Under the pieces are notes generated by a model, which worked only from the letters and a program-made list of their open reading frames with translations, did no database searches and had not been told where the DNA came from. Positions 7,218 through 15,979 of a stretch of DNA of 64,000 nucleotides are shown here, piece after piece (position 1 is the stretch's first letter; the number at the start of each line of letters is the position of its first letter). The stretch is from IMG/VR virus record IMGVR_UViG_3300021512_000003, positions 1-64,000 of that record. One strand, given 5' to 3'. The stretch is from a virus. Made by a program: the position numbers and the translations under genes.

Positions 7218-7484
7218 ATGGCTACTGAAATCTTGTTCAAGAAAATACAAGACACATTCCACTACGAGATCGCTAGTAGTGCTTCTGCATTTTCTTGTAA
7301 AGAAGTGAACCTAGTTGATTCAAAGTGGGATCAACTAGGGAGTGCATGGCACGAAGGGTTAAACGATCATGTCAGAGATGGTTTAGCCAACTACCAAAAA
7401 ATATTTGAAGAGGTAAACCAAATACACCCTATACCAGAAACACTTAAATACTTTTACGCTTACAGGGACGCAGCCCTTGCATGA
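7218..7484 (+). CDS. Cassette protein (module 5, plus gene)
   Basis: 88 residues, acidic to neutral, mixed helix, with a single cysteine (SCKE). It starts MATEILFKKIQDTFHYE. The start is fixed by leader copy 4. The 3' end overlaps the convergent leftward gene by 41 nt, the shortest overlap of the six modules. Not recognised. Confidence 0.65.
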   Translation: MATEILFKKIQDTFHYEIASSASAFSCKEVNLVDSKWDQLGSAWHEGLNDHVRDGLANYQKIFEEVNQIHPIPETLKYFYAYRDAALA

Positions 7485-7707
7485 TGTCTTGGAATGTGTC
7501 CTTACCAATCAAAGGTATTGTCTCGTTAAGAGATGCCTTCAGTCTAATGAAAATTTCAGGGGCTGTTAGGTGTTCATACTCTAAAGCTCTCTGAATAATT
7601 GCAGGGGTGGCTAGAGGGCTGGTTCCAGCGGCCCTCTCTTGTCTCTGTTGATCAGGGACTATGTAACCTGTGTAGGGGTCGTACCAGTACATCTTTTCTT
7701 CACTCAT
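7444..7707 (-). CDS. Cassette protein (module 5, minus gene)
   Basis: 87 residues starting MSEEKMYWYDPYTGYIVPD, with GGAG 8 nt before the ATG. Its leader shares the AAATTATTTCTAACAAG boundary (plus-strand reading) with modules 1 and 6. The YWYDPYTGYIVP start looks like a short structured motif of a small phage protein. Function unknown. Confidence 0.63.
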   Translation of the reverse strand: MSEEKMYWYDPYTGYIVPDQQRQERAAGTSPLATPAIIQRALEYEHLTAPEIFIRLKASLNETIPLIGKDTFQDIMQGLRPCKRKSI

Positions 7708-7732
7708 AAAACTATCTCCATTAAAATTATTT

Positions 7733-7788
7733 CTAACAAGAAGCTTAATTGTGACGCAGACAAGCTGCGCACATTAGCCTTACGTTAT
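7733..7788 (+). repeat. attC-like site 7
   Basis: It differs from site 3 by one base (AAGCTT instead of AAGTTT). It ends the cassette that holds modules 2 to 5. The stop codon of the next leftward gene (TTA on the plus strand) is inside its GTTA. Confidence 0.88.
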
Positions 7789-7961
7789 GTGTCGGTATAT
7801 TCGCTATCGTTTTCAAACTTCACTATAGCCAAATATAAATATTCTGGTATTTTCTGCCAGTGCGTCCTGTCGTATGAAGGCGTGCCCAAATAGTAGGTTC
7901 CGTCTTCCTCTTTCAATTCCAAATTGTCGTAATAGTTACTTAGCTTGCTTAACTCAGTCAT
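7785..7961 (-). CDS. Small acidic cassette protein
   Basis: 58 residues, rich in Tyr and acidic residues (YYDNLELKEEDGTYYLG). It runs leftward with its TAA stop made by the GTTA of site 7, the same arrangement as at 57664, 60469 and 61038. AAGGGC lies 7 nt before the ATG. No family recognised. Confidence 0.6.
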   Translation of the reverse strand: MTELSKLSNYYDNLELKEEDGTYYLGTPSYDRTHWQKIPEYLYLAIVKFENDSEYTDT

Positions 7962-7986
7962 AATTTAGCCCTTCTTTATAGTTAAA

Positions 7987-7998
7987 AACAACGTTAGG
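7987..7998 (+). repeat. Right-end remnant of an attC site
   Basis: ACAACGTTAGGTG looks like the right arm of an attC, but no matching left arm or central stem lies in the preceding 25 bases. It may be a scar of cassette loss between the genes at 7785 and 7994. Confidence 0.3.
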
Positions 7999-8188
7999 TG
8001 CCTTGCTCTTTAATTGTTTTTAGTAGTTCTTGGGCAAGTTTAACCACGCCACTATCTTCGTGATGGTGTACTTTTCTACCGTCATCAACAGAGTAAACTG
8101 TGCATCCATTACCAAGTTTTTTCCCCGTGTTTACGGCGCTTCTAGCCATAATCGGTTGTCCATTTATTAAGATTGCTACGGTCAACAT
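7994..8188 (-). CDS. Small cassette protein, unknown
   Basis: 64 residues: a short beta-rich start (MLTVAILINGQPIMARSA), then CTVYSVDDGRKVHHH and a helical tail. The ribosome binding site GGAGGAGG is strong. It runs leftward like most cassettes. Not recognised; the DDGRKVHHHEDSG segment suggests a compact soluble domain. Confidence 0.62.
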   Translation of the reverse strand: MLTVAILINGQPIMARSAVNTGKKLGNGCTVYSVDDGRKVHHHEDSGVVKLAQELLKTIKEQGT

Positions 8189-8207
8189 TTTTTTGCCTCC
8201 TCCGGCA

Positions 8208-8266
8208 TATAATAATCAATTTAATTCGGATTCGCTCTACGAAGCTTAAATTGCTTTTTGGTTGTC
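8208..8266 (+). repeat. Degenerate attC-like site
   Basis: AATCAATTTAATTCGG on the left mirrors GCTTAAATTGC on the right around a short stem, and GGTTGTC follows. It resembles site 60073 (CAATTTAAACCGG ... TTAATTG), but the TAAC and GTTA ends are damaged. It probably marks the right end of this array. Confidence 0.4.
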
Positions 8267-8269
8267 TAA

Positions 8270-9085
8270 AATCAATACCAGTATTATAGCAAGAGAGTTT
8301 ACACATAGCAAGCTGTTTAGTGCTCTACTTTCCTTTCACCCACAGTATCAATTAAGATATAAGGTGTCCTATAGGCTCAGTGTAGGCTATAGTGCATCCC
8401 TTATCATTACTAAGTAATACATAATAAGAAGTGTATCATCAACTAACCAATAATACACAACATAAAGAAGTATGTAACACTTATTAGAATCACTTAATGT
8501 AATTCTGTATTCCCTATTGATAGTAGAGTAGTTAACTTATCGTGCTAGTTTTAGAGTTAGTCTCCGTCCTCCCCAAGGGGAACAGGCAAAGAGGATTACC
8601 CTCTTATAAGAACATGTCTTATCCAGACACATTCACACCATAGCTCACGTTTAGAAGAGCATCCATGATAGGTTCAGGACACTCTTACACCATCTCTTCT
8701 TGGCTGTCAGGGAACAGAGAGCATAACCCTCTGTCGGCACCCCCGCCTCACTCCCTCTTATCTTCTACTATAAGCTGGAGAAGTGCTTAACTACTTACTA
8801 GGCTACTTCGTATCTTAACCCACCCAAAGGGTTATCATTTTATAGAAGGATACACTTCTTACAAAGAAGAGAGTATTTCTACCCACTCAGTAATAGTTTA
8901 CACTATGTTTTTAAAAACACTAGCACCCTAAAGCCCAACTATGTTCAGTAAGTTACAAAATAATCAAGAAAGAAGCCTTTTAGAGAGTGCTAGTACCTGC
9001 TATACTCGTAGTATACTTAAACAGCTACTATGAAAACTCACTTAACTTAAAGGCAAGCTACAGTCGTTATGGACGGGTGGAGGGC
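8270..9085. other. Long intergenic region before the rightward genes
   Basis: About 800 bases without a convincing gene. The left part is AT-rich with repeated AATACAYAAYAAGAAGT-like words. The middle has short stems such as AAGAGG-ATTAC-CCTCTT (about 8591-8607) and ACAGAG/CTCTGT near 8710. No tRNA cloverleaf is visible. It lies between leftward and rightward genes and may hold promoters, an origin or an untranslated RNA. Confidence 0.5.
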
Positions 9086-9238
9086 ATGATTGAAAAGTTA
9101 TATATATGCTATAAATGTTTAATGGTGCAAAGTAAAAACGAAATGCGCAAACCTGGGAAAGTGAAGGGTTTGAGTCTTGAGAGTAGTAGAAATATTAAAA
9201 TGTGTAAATCTTGTAGTTGTAAAGTATTTTTAACGTGA
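9086..9238 (+). CDS. Small zinc-ribbon-like protein
   Basis: 50 residues from the ATG at 9086, which has GGAGGG immediately upstream. Two C-x2-C-type pairs, CYKC near residue 8 and CKSCSC near the end, suggest zinc binding. It is the first gene of the rightward block. Function unknown. Confidence 0.55.
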   Translation: MIEKLYICYKCLMVQSKNEMRKPGKVKGLSLESSRNIKMCKSCSCKVFLT

Positions 9239-9254
9239 AGATGTAGGAGGTTTT

Positions 9255-9548
9255 ATGAGCTATGATATGGATATAGGAAGTGAAGATTTTAACTACACAT
9301 ATAATGTTTCTGAAATGTGGTACGACTGCTACCCAGATAAAGGAATTAGAGAGCATTACGGGTTATCTGGAGAGGAAGCAGTGCCAGTGCTTAGAGAGTT
9401 GAGGGAGCATATGGAAGATAACGCTGGAAAATTAAGAGAAATGGAGCCTGATAATGGATGGGGAAGTTTTGATGGTGCTCTTAAGTTTGTCAACAAGCTC
9501 ATAGCAGCATCCCTGTGGAACCCGAACGCGTTATGGCAAGGGGACTAA
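9255..9548 (+). CDS. Hypothetical protein
   Basis: 97 residues, acidic, with aromatic-rich DFNYTYNVSEMWYDCYPDKG and a helical second half. GGAGG is upstream of the ATG, and it lies 16 nt after the zinc-ribbon gene. I recall similar small proteins in mobile-element contexts but cannot name the family. A faint attC-like sequence follows it. Confidence 0.65.
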   Translation: MSYDMDIGSEDFNYTYNVSEMWYDCYPDKGIREHYGLSGEEAVPVLRELREHMEDNAGKLREMEPDNGWGSFDGALKFVNKLIAASLWNPNALWQGD

Positions 9549-9562
9549 TCACACTAATTATT

Positions 9563-9612
9563 GTGCTAAACGGCAAGCGCCAGCGAAGTCAGGTTTTCAG
9601 TGCTATGTTATA
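9563..9612 (+). repeat. Faint attC-like sequence
   Basis: GTGCTAAACGGCAAGCGCC ... CAGTGCTATGTTAT follows the 9255-9548 gene at the place where a cassette attC would be. The arms pair poorly. It is listed as a possible decayed site only. Confidence 0.22.
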
Positions 9613-9632
9613 TTTTAATTGTGAGGCTTAGT

Positions 9633-9767
9633 ATGGTAGATGGAGAAGAACTGATTAGATTGATTTGCAAGAAATTAGCAGCGGAAGACATCCGGCTTTA
9701 TGACTCCGAGATCGTTAACGCGATAAGCGGGTTGAATGAGGTAGATTTAAAAAAAAAAAACTTCTAA
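9633..9767 (+). CDS. Small hypothetical protein
   Basis: 44 residues, helical and acidic (MVDGEELIRLICKKLAAEDI). It ends in a run of 12 A residues before the stop, which could slip during transcription or translation. GAGG lies upstream of the ATG. Unknown function. Confidence 0.45.
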   Translation: MVDGEELIRLICKKLAAEDIRLYDSEIVNAISGLNEVDLKKKNF

Positions 9768-9782
9768 CTCCGGAGAAAGTAA

Positions 9783-10088
9783 ATGATAAGTTTAGACCAA
9801 ATAGCTCGAAGACTTCCCACAGAGTTAGTGCCTAAAAGGCTGACTAGCGCCTCTTTGCTTGCAGCTATTAGTCAGCTAAAGGTTGAGCGCAATAACGCTG
9901 TAGTTGAGGCTGAAGACTTTAGCAGAGGTGCTGCTGCTGAAGCATATCAAGTGATAGGGGCAATAGCGTACGATCAACAGATATTCGACAACCCAAACAT
10001 ACAAAGAGCACTAGATTACTTTAGTGATACTGCGGATGGAGAGAGGGGCAGTAGAGTGAAAGACGACATCCTGCCTTTTTCTTTATGA
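9783..10088 (+). CDS. Hypothetical protein
   Basis: 101 residues, mostly helical and Ala-rich, starting MISLDQIARRLPTELV. GGAG lies 8 nt upstream of the ATG. The gene is 15 nt after the preceding small gene, so probably co-transcribed. No motif recognised. Confidence 0.62.
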   Translation: MISLDQIARRLPTELVPKRLTSASLLAAISQLKVERNNAVVEAEDFSRGAAAEAYQVIGAIAYDQQIFDNPNIQRALDYFSDTADGERGSRVKDDILPFSL

Positions 10089-10125
10089 CTCCACTAATAA
10101 CAATAAAAATAAACAAGAGGACAAT

Positions 10126-10314
10126 ATGAGATGTAAGGCATGTAATAAACAGATAGAAGAGGCAACAGAGACAATAGACTCTTTAACAGAGGGCTTATGT
10201 TACCGTTGTTTTTTCAGAGGGTGCGAGGTTTACACATACGAAGGGGACCACCCCTTTACACTTAAAGCCGCTCTAACAGGCGTAACACCTCCATGTAGGG
10301 TTGAGTATGAGTGA
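10126..10314 (+). CDS. Small zinc-ribbon protein
   Basis: 62 residues with CKAC at residues 3-6 and C-x2-C (CYRC) near residue 25, the classic spacing for one zinc. The C-terminal half has no motif. It overlaps the next gene by 8 nt, implying coupled translation. Function unknown. Confidence 0.65.
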   Translation: MRCKACNKQIEEATETIDSLTEGLCYRCFFRGCEVYTYEGDHPFTLKAALTGVTPPCRVEYE

Positions 10315-10858
10315 ACAGAGTACGGAGTGTGGCTGGCCTAATCTGGCGTCAGCTAGGGCAATATTCGAGAGTTCAGACTCACTTCTTCTTTATGCTGCAA
10401 GGAGTGACCACAAAGCTCTTAAGAGTCTCTTTCTCTCTGCGGGTGTTGGGTTGACTTGGTGCTACTCAAGAATAAGAGAGAAAAATATAGATCTAAAACC
10501 TATTAAGGAACTCTTTATAAAAGAGGCATTCTTCGACACTGGCTGGTTTGATGATGAGTATTCTCTTGAAGACGGTGAAGATTTCAAACACTACTCAAAG
10601 AATCTATATATCACAAACTATGGGACACCACTCCTAAAATGTAAAATAACGTATAGAGGAGTAGAGTTTACTAAGTATAGGGCAGCAGTAAAAAACATCA
10701 TCAATAGGTACTACAGAATAAAGACAGACAGACTCTATGTTCACAAGATAGTGGCCTCTGTGTGGGTGGAGAACAAAAAGCCAAACACCTATAAAAAGGT
10801 TAGCCATAAGAACAAAAACACACTAGATAACCACTATTTTAACCTTTATTGGACATAA
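10307..10858 (+). CDS. HNH-like homing endonuclease relative
   Basis: 183 residues. The C-terminal part, VHKIVASVWVENKK...KVSHKNKNTLDNHYFNLYW, follows the pattern of NUMOD4/HNH homing endonucleases (V-H-R-L-V-A ... V-N-H-x-D-x-x-x-x-N-N ... N-L-x-W). The first His/Asn positions are altered (VSHKNK), so activity is doubtful. It overlaps the upstream zinc-ribbon gene, and no intron is visible around it. Confidence 0.55.
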   Translation: MSEQSTECGWPNLASARAIFESSDSLLLYAARSDHKALKSLFLSAGVGLTWCYSRIREKNIDLKPIKELFIKEAFFDTGWFDDEYSLEDGEDFKHYSKNLYITNYGTPLLKCKITYRGVEFTKYRAAVKNIINRYYRIKTDRLYVHKIVASVWVENKKPNTYKKVSHKNKNTLDNHYFNLYWT

Positions 10859-11107
10859 TTGCAGATACGGTTCTAGTAAAATTCAAAACATGCTGTAAAC
10901 TATTACTGAGTAGGGTGGTAAAACACATAGAGTGGTTTGTAAGGATGACATCTCCTAAATCAGCACAAAGAGCTACAGGCTTATATTGAAGAGGTATCCA
11001 GCCTTTGTTTGTGTTCCTACTCAACCCATCTACAGACATTCATGGAAGACCTTCCCAAGGTTGTCTCCAGTATCTCCCAACTAACAGGAGAGTTTGTAGG
11101 TGTTTCG

Positions 11108-11147
11108 CAGGGATACAAGAATAACAATATTCCCTGCTTTTTATAAC
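11108..11147 (+). terminator. Rho-independent terminator upstream of the packaging genes
   Basis: GCAGGGATA ... TATTCCCTGC folds into a stem of at least 7 bp followed by TTTTT. It separates the accessory genes (9086-10858) from the terminase operon. The rest of 10859-11210 has no gene; a second hairpin, AAAGGAAC/GTTCCTTT, lies near 11157-11188. Confidence 0.75.
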
Positions 11148-11210
11148 AGACAGATCAAAGGAACCTCTCTCTGAGATGTGTTCCTTTCTTGGTTTGTGTT
11201 GGAGGTTTTT

Positions 11211-11525
11211 ATGTCGTGGGAGAAAGGTAAATCTGGTAATCCAAGAGGAAGACCAAAGGGTGCTAAAGCAGCCATACCGTCTAACAAAGCGATCAAAGAC
11301 GCATTTAAGAAGAACTCAAACGAAGCTCTAGTTAAACTTCTCTCAATACTCCGTACAAGTGAGGATGAGGGTAATCAGCTTAAGGCTGCAGTAAAGATTC
11401 TTGATGTGACGTACAATATTGTTGTTGTAGAAGAGAGAGAGGCTGCTTTAAAGAAAAACGGTGTTATGGATGAAGAGCCTTCAGAGCAAAAGCCTCCAGT
11501 AATCTCTCTTAGGGCAGTAACTTAG
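11211..11525 (+). CDS. DUF5681-like protein, probable terminase small subunit
   Basis: 104 residues from the ATG after GGAGG. The N-terminus, WEKGKSGNPRGRPKGAK, is the GKSGNPxGRPxG signature of DUF5681, often found next to phage terminases. A helical region with KAIKDAFKKNSNEALVKLL follows. Its place 8 nt before terL supports a DNA-recognition role in packaging. Confidence 0.72.
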   Translation: MSWEKGKSGNPRGRPKGAKAAIPSNKAIKDAFKKNSNEALVKLLSILRTSEDEGNQLKAAVKILDVTYNIVVVEEREAALKKNGVMDEEPSEQKPPVISLRAVT

Positions 11526-11533
11526 GAGGTTAG

Positions 11534-14027
11534 ATGGAAGAAGATGTAATACTTGCTCCTCAGAAAGGCAAGCAAGAGTTAATGTTAAATGTAGAGGCAG
11601 ACGTTATCTTTGTAGGAGGTGCCGCAGGTAGTGCAAAGAGTTACACACTCCTTATGCGACTCTTGAGATATATCTCTGATCCAAATTTCAGAGCTATCTA
11701 CTTCAGAAGAACTACAACTCAGCTAGATGGTGCTGGTGGTCTTTGGGAAGAAGGTAAGGAGATGTACTTACCGTGGCGACCTAAGGTTAGAGAGAAAGAT
11801 CACACGTTGAAGTTCCCCTCTGGCGCTCTTGCTAAGTACGGCCACCTAGAGCACGAGAAGAATAAGATAGACCACCAAGGGTTACAGTATTCCGCAATAT
11901 TCTGGGATGAGTTGACACATTTCACTAAAGGCCAATTCACCTACCTACTCTCAAGACTCCGATCTAAGGCAGAAGGTAGTTCCTTTACAATGGGCAGTAT
12001 GAACCCTGACCCCGATTAATTTTAGTCGCTTCTGTGAGAAATCATAGTCGAAAATTTACTTAATTCAGGGGAAGCCCTATCGCAATAGCGAGGGTAATCC
12101 TGAGCGATTTTATCAACGAAGAGTAGTAGTTGAGATGAAAGCAATAAAAGATTTTGAAGGTTTTTATAGTATAACAAGAGAAGGTGATGTATATAGCCAC
12201 ATGGCTGGAAGGTTTAGAAGACTTTCTGCAAACAGTTCTGGCTATAAAGTTATTTCACTACATAAAGATTCAGTGAAGACCCAGCACCTCATACACAGAC
12301 TTGTTGCTCAAACCTTCATACCAAACCTAGAAGAGAAGCCTTGCGTAAACCATCTTGACAAAGACAGGTTGAACAATGCTGTAAAAAACCTAGAATGGTG
12401 TACCTATTTAGAAAACAATCTTCACTCACTGGAAGGCAAACTTGTGGGAAGTAGGCGGGAACACTCTTGCCGAGTAGCCCACACGGTCATAGCTTACACA
12501 ATGGATGGTTGGAGAGCTAAAGATATAGCTACCTCCCTAGACATACCTTTAGGGGGTGTTAAGCAAATACTCTTTGAACCCTCTTACGAGGATGTAAGGG
12601 AAGAGTATGACTGGAGCAACAGGCCAACAAAATCAGCCTCAATACAGGGTGAAGTGGTTGTGCGGATTTGCAAGCTGCTAGAACAGAATGTTCCTTATAA
12701 AGGTATTTCTGACCTAACAGGCGTGTCAAAGAAGAAGATAGGTAATATCAAAAACAGAGTCTCTTATAAGAGACTCTCTGAAGGCTTTCATTTTTAAAGT
12801 TGTGCAACGATCAGTCCATAGGACGTAGGCCAGAAGCTAATGCTGGTCGAAACAGTAGACACCTTAGTGCTTAGGCAAAGGTGGTGATATGATCTAGTCT
12901 GCATAGAGATATGCAGCAGCCTTAGAAGGCGGGGAACAGTTTGCGTCTGTTCTTGAATATAAGCGAGTTGGGTTCTTAACTGGGTTGAGTGGTACTTGGA
13001 TGATGAGGGCTACCCAGACCCTAAGAAGTGTGGACAGATAAGGTATTTTGTTGTTATTGATGGTGATCCTGTATTCAGGAATACTCGAGAGCAGCTTATA
13101 GAGGAGTTTCCTAATAGTTGTTATGTTAACAACAGAGATGCAGGAACAAAGATATTAGTCCCACCTAAAAGTTTTACATTTATTGGTGCAACAATCTTTG
13201 ATAACCCCGCGCTAATAGAAGCTAACCCAAACTACCTTGCAGAGCTTCAGTCTCTCCCTAATATTGAGAGAGCAAGGCTGTTGGACGGTAATTGGTATGC
13301 AAGACCTAAAGGTTCCAACTACTTTGAGAGAGATTGGCTTGTAAAGGTGGATAAGGTGCCTCTTGGATGTCTAACTGTGAGAGCATGGGACAAGGCTGCA
13401 AAAGAGCCAAGTGAGAAGGACAGATACCCAGACTACACAGCCTCAACAAAGCTTAGTAAGTGTAAGGATGGGTTTTACTACATTACAGGTAACTACATTA
13501 CTGAAGGCTCAGATCTTGATAGTGAGATCATAGGTCGCTTTAGGAAAAGGTGTGGTGAGAGGGACAAGGTTATTGAGAGGCAGTCAAGATCAGATGGTTC
13601 TGATTGTATAGTTGTCCTCGCATGTGACCCTGGTAGTGCAGGTATTTCAGAATTTCAAGCCTCTTCTATGAAGCTACTAGCAGAAGGTTTTGTTGTAAAG
13701 AAAGACCCTATGGCTATCACTAAGACAAAGGTTACGAAGTATCACCCCTTTGCATCTGCTTGTGAGAATGGCTTGGTTAGGATAGTCGAAAGCAGTTTCC
13801 CAAATAAAGCTACACTAGATCAGTGGTACAAGGAGAACGAATCCTTTAGCGAGGAACGCTCTTCCACTACTAGGAAAGATGATTGGCCTGACAGCGTAGC
13901 ATCTGCATTTAACTATCTTTGCAAAGAGAAGGTTATACCTAAGTTTAATTTATCTGCTTGCACTAGAGATATTACTTCCACAAGCGGGAAACAAGCAATA
14001 CACGACATCAACCCAATAAGAAGATAG
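11534..14027 (+). CDS. terL: Terminase large subunit, split by a group I intron
   Basis: Exon 1 is 11534-12016 and exon 2 is 12966-14027; joined they give 514 residues. It is the packaging ATPase and nuclease of the virion motor. Exon 1 has Walker A GGAAGSAKS near residue 28 and Walker B-like AIFWDE near 125. Exon 2 has RNase H-like acidic clusters (RAWDKAAKE, VVLACDPG, DDWPDSVASAFNYL). The proposed junction reads NPDPD|SWVLNWVEWYL, which fits terminase families and places U before and G at the end of the intron. Confidence 0.93.
12017..12965 (+). ncRNA. Group I intron in terL
   Basis: Core elements are visible: P-like TTAATTCAGGGGAAGCCC (12059-12076), Q-like GGTAATCCTGAGC (12091-12103), R-like GTGCAACGATCAGTCC (near 12803-12818) and S-like GATATGATCTAGTCTGC (12886-12902). 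Boundaries are inferred from the protein join and from the rule that U precedes and G ends the intron. It carries an HNH endonuclease gene between Q and R. Confidence 0.9.
12135..12797 (+). CDS. Intron-encoded HNH homing endonuclease
   Basis: 220 residues. A NUMOD4-like start (IKDFEGFYSITREGDVYSHMAGRF) leads to the HNH core LIHRLVAQTFIPN...CVNHLDKDRLNNAVKNLEW near residues 52-95, with intact H-N-H pattern. The C-terminal part has repeated helix-turn-helix-like segments (ISDLTGVSKKKIGNIKN) for DNA binding. It sits in the group I intron of terL and would spread it. Confidence 0.92.
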   Translation: MKAIKDFEGFYSITREGDVYSHMAGRFRRLSANSSGYKVISLHKDSVKTQHLIHRLVAQTFIPNLEEKPCVNHLDKDRLNNAVKNLEWCTYLENNLHSLEGKLVGSRREHSCRVAHTVIAYTMDGWRAKDIATSLDIPLGGVKQILFEPSYEDVREEYDWSNRPTKSASIQGEVVVRICKLLEQNVPYKGISDLTGVSKKKIGNIKNRVSYKRLSEGFHF

Positions 14028-14035
14028 GAGGCACT

Positions 14036-15541
14036 TTGTCAAAGAAGAGAAGCAGGGTGCCTCGGACGGCTCGGGTACGCAAGCAAAAGAACACCAACAT
14101 AAGAACTACTACAAACCTCAACCCAGCAACACAGCGTATGCGGGTAGGCGCTTACTCTGCACCATCACTGTCTACAGTGCAAGGGTACATCTTAGAGGAG
14201 GCACGAACAGAGCTACGCTTCCCCCGTTCAACAGCTATATACAAGACTATGCTGCTAGATGCTAACATAGCTGCTGCATTGAACATAATAGAGGTGATGA
14301 TAAGCAGGGTTGCATGGGAGGTTGTTGTACCAAAAGATGCTTCAGAAGAGGAGCAAACTAGGGCAGAACAACTTAACTACAACATGCTTACGATGGAGAG
14401 ACCTTGGGAAGAGTATATAGGGGAGACACTCTCTTATCTTACTTATGGGTTCCATACACCTGAGAAGCTGTATGAGAAATTTGTAGGTACGCCAGTAGGT
14501 GATTTTGTTGGGTGGAAAGATTTTAGAACCATCTCTCAGGACACTGTGAGTAAGTGGATCTTTGATAAGCAGTCAGGGACACTTGCAGGCTTAAAGCAAG
14601 ACACAAATAGAATACCTTCAGACTTCAGGACAACAGTAGGTACAGGTGAGGTTCCTCGTAAGAAGTTTATGCTGTTCAGGAATGCTCCTAAGAGAGACAA
14701 CCCAGAAGGTGTAAGTCCTCTTAAGAGTTGCTATGTTTCTTGGAAGTATAGAAGTTTAATCGAAGAGTTAGAAACTATTGGTGTTTCAAAAGACTTCGGA
14801 GGAACACCTCTTATAGGAGTTGACGTAGCATATCTTGCTAAAGCCTCAGCAGACCATACAAGCCCAGAAGCCTCTGTAGTACAAGAGTTAAAAACTCAAG
14901 CTGCTAACCTCCACGTAGGAGAGCAGAGCTACGGCATCATCCCTATAGCCTATGATGACAAAGGGAAGCCTTTGTTTACTTTTGATCTTAAGGGAATCGA
15001 GGGCGGCGGTAAGCAATACGACAGTTCTGAAATTGTAAAGAGGCATGACACCAAAATATTGATGACATTCCTTGCTGACGTTCTTAAGCTGGGAAGTGAC
15101 CAGCATGGGTCATTCGCTCTTGCAGAGAATAAGAATAGCTTGTTAGCAATGGGCATTGAGCACCACCTTAAGAATATTCAACGTACACTAAACCACGACT
15201 TAATACGTCAAACTTATGAGTTGAATGGTTGGGACTTTGACCCAAGGAAGGCTTGCAGGTTTGAATTTGGGGATCTTGAAGACAGGGATATTGATACACT
15301 GTCCAAGTCACTCCAGAGGGTAGCAGCTACAAACTTATTACGCCCTACAGAGGATATAGAGGACACAATCCGATGTAAATTTTTAGACCTTCCACCACTA
15401 AAAGAGTCAGATACAACACTCCTACCTGTAGTAGCTATGGTTAGCAGGAGTGGAGACGGTATGGCCTCTGGCTTAAACGATGGTGTTGGAGAGTCTTCTT
15501 CTGAAGGCGATGATAACTCAATTAGTAATAAAGAAAACTAA
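14036..15541 (+). CDS. Portal protein
   Basis: 501 residues from a TTG behind AGGAGG. It is the dodecameric ring protein at the DNA-packaging vertex. Basic N-terminus, then LEEARTELRFPRSTAIYKTMLLDANIAAALNIIE, characteristic of DUF935/Mu gp29-like portals, and a long helical domain. Position right after terL supports the call. The last 40 residues are Ser/Gly/acidic and probably disordered. Confidence 0.85.
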   Translation: MSKKRSRVPRTARVRKQKNTNIRTTTNLNPATQRMRVGAYSAPSLSTVQGYILEEARTELRFPRSTAIYKTMLLDANIAAALNIIEVMISRVAWEVVVPKDASEEEQTRAEQLNYNMLTMERPWEEYIGETLSYLTYGFHTPEKLYEKFVGTPVGDFVGWKDFRTISQDTVSKWIFDKQSGTLAGLKQDTNRIPSDFRTTVGTGEVPRKKFMLFRNAPKRDNPEGVSPLKSCYVSWKYRSLIEELETIGVSKDFGGTPLIGVDVAYLAKASADHTSPEASVVQELKTQAANLHVGEQSYGIIPIAYDDKGKPLFTFDLKGIEGGGKQYDSSEIVKRHDTKILMTFLADVLKLGSDQHGSFALAENKNSLLAMGIEHHLKNIQRTLNHDLIRQTYELNGWDFDPRKACRFEFGDLEDRDIDTLSKSLQRVAATNLLRPTEDIEDTIRCKFLDLPPLKESDTTLLPVVAMVSRSGDGMASGLNDGVGESSSEGDDNSISNKEN

Positions 15542-15566
15542 CCCTACAAAATAAAGGTATAACAGC

Positions 15567-15968
15567 ATGGCTCTTGGTTTTATAGTAGCACTACGGAATA
15601 GTCGCCTAGACGAAGTTACAACACTTATTGATGGTGGTGCAGGTGCAGGTCTTTTACGTATCTATGATGGTACACGCCCAGCAACAGGTGGCACTGCAAC
15701 TACTTTGCTCGCAGAGCTTACAATGAGTGACCCATCCTTCCCAGCAGCCTCCTCTGGGGCAATGACAGCTAACGCCATCTCTGATGACACCAGTGCAGAT
15801 GCTGCTGGCACAGCTACATGGTTCCGGCTTACAGATAGTACAGGAGCTGCTGTTGTAGACGGAGATGTTGGTACATCTGGATCTGACTTAAACCTCAACA
15901 CTACAACCTTCAGTGTTGGTCTAAATGTGTCTGTTACTTCTCTTGTCCTTACAGCTGGGAATCCGTAA
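15567..15968 (+). CDS. Probable virion structural protein
   Basis: 133 residues, Ala/Thr/Gly-rich and beta-rich, without cysteine. It resembles small phage proteins with a beta-sandwich placed among head genes (RIYDGTRPATGGTATTLLAELTMSDPSF). A role as decoration or fibre component is likely from position, but unproven. Confidence 0.65.
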   Translation: MALGFIVALRNSRLDEVTTLIDGGAGAGLLRIYDGTRPATGGTATTLLAELTMSDPSFPAASSGAMTANAISDDTSADAAGTATWFRLTDSTGAAVVDGDVGTSGSDLNLNTTTFSVGLNVSVTSLVLTAGNP

Positions 15969-15979
15969 GAGGTTATCCT

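Noticed and set aside
7639-7893. Rightward frame over attC site 7
   Set aside because: It reads through an attC hairpin and the 58-residue minus gene; composition is poor.
8640-8760. Possible tRNA in the long intergenic region
   Set aside because: No T-arm GTTCRA pattern, anticodon stem or acceptor pairing could be found on either strand.
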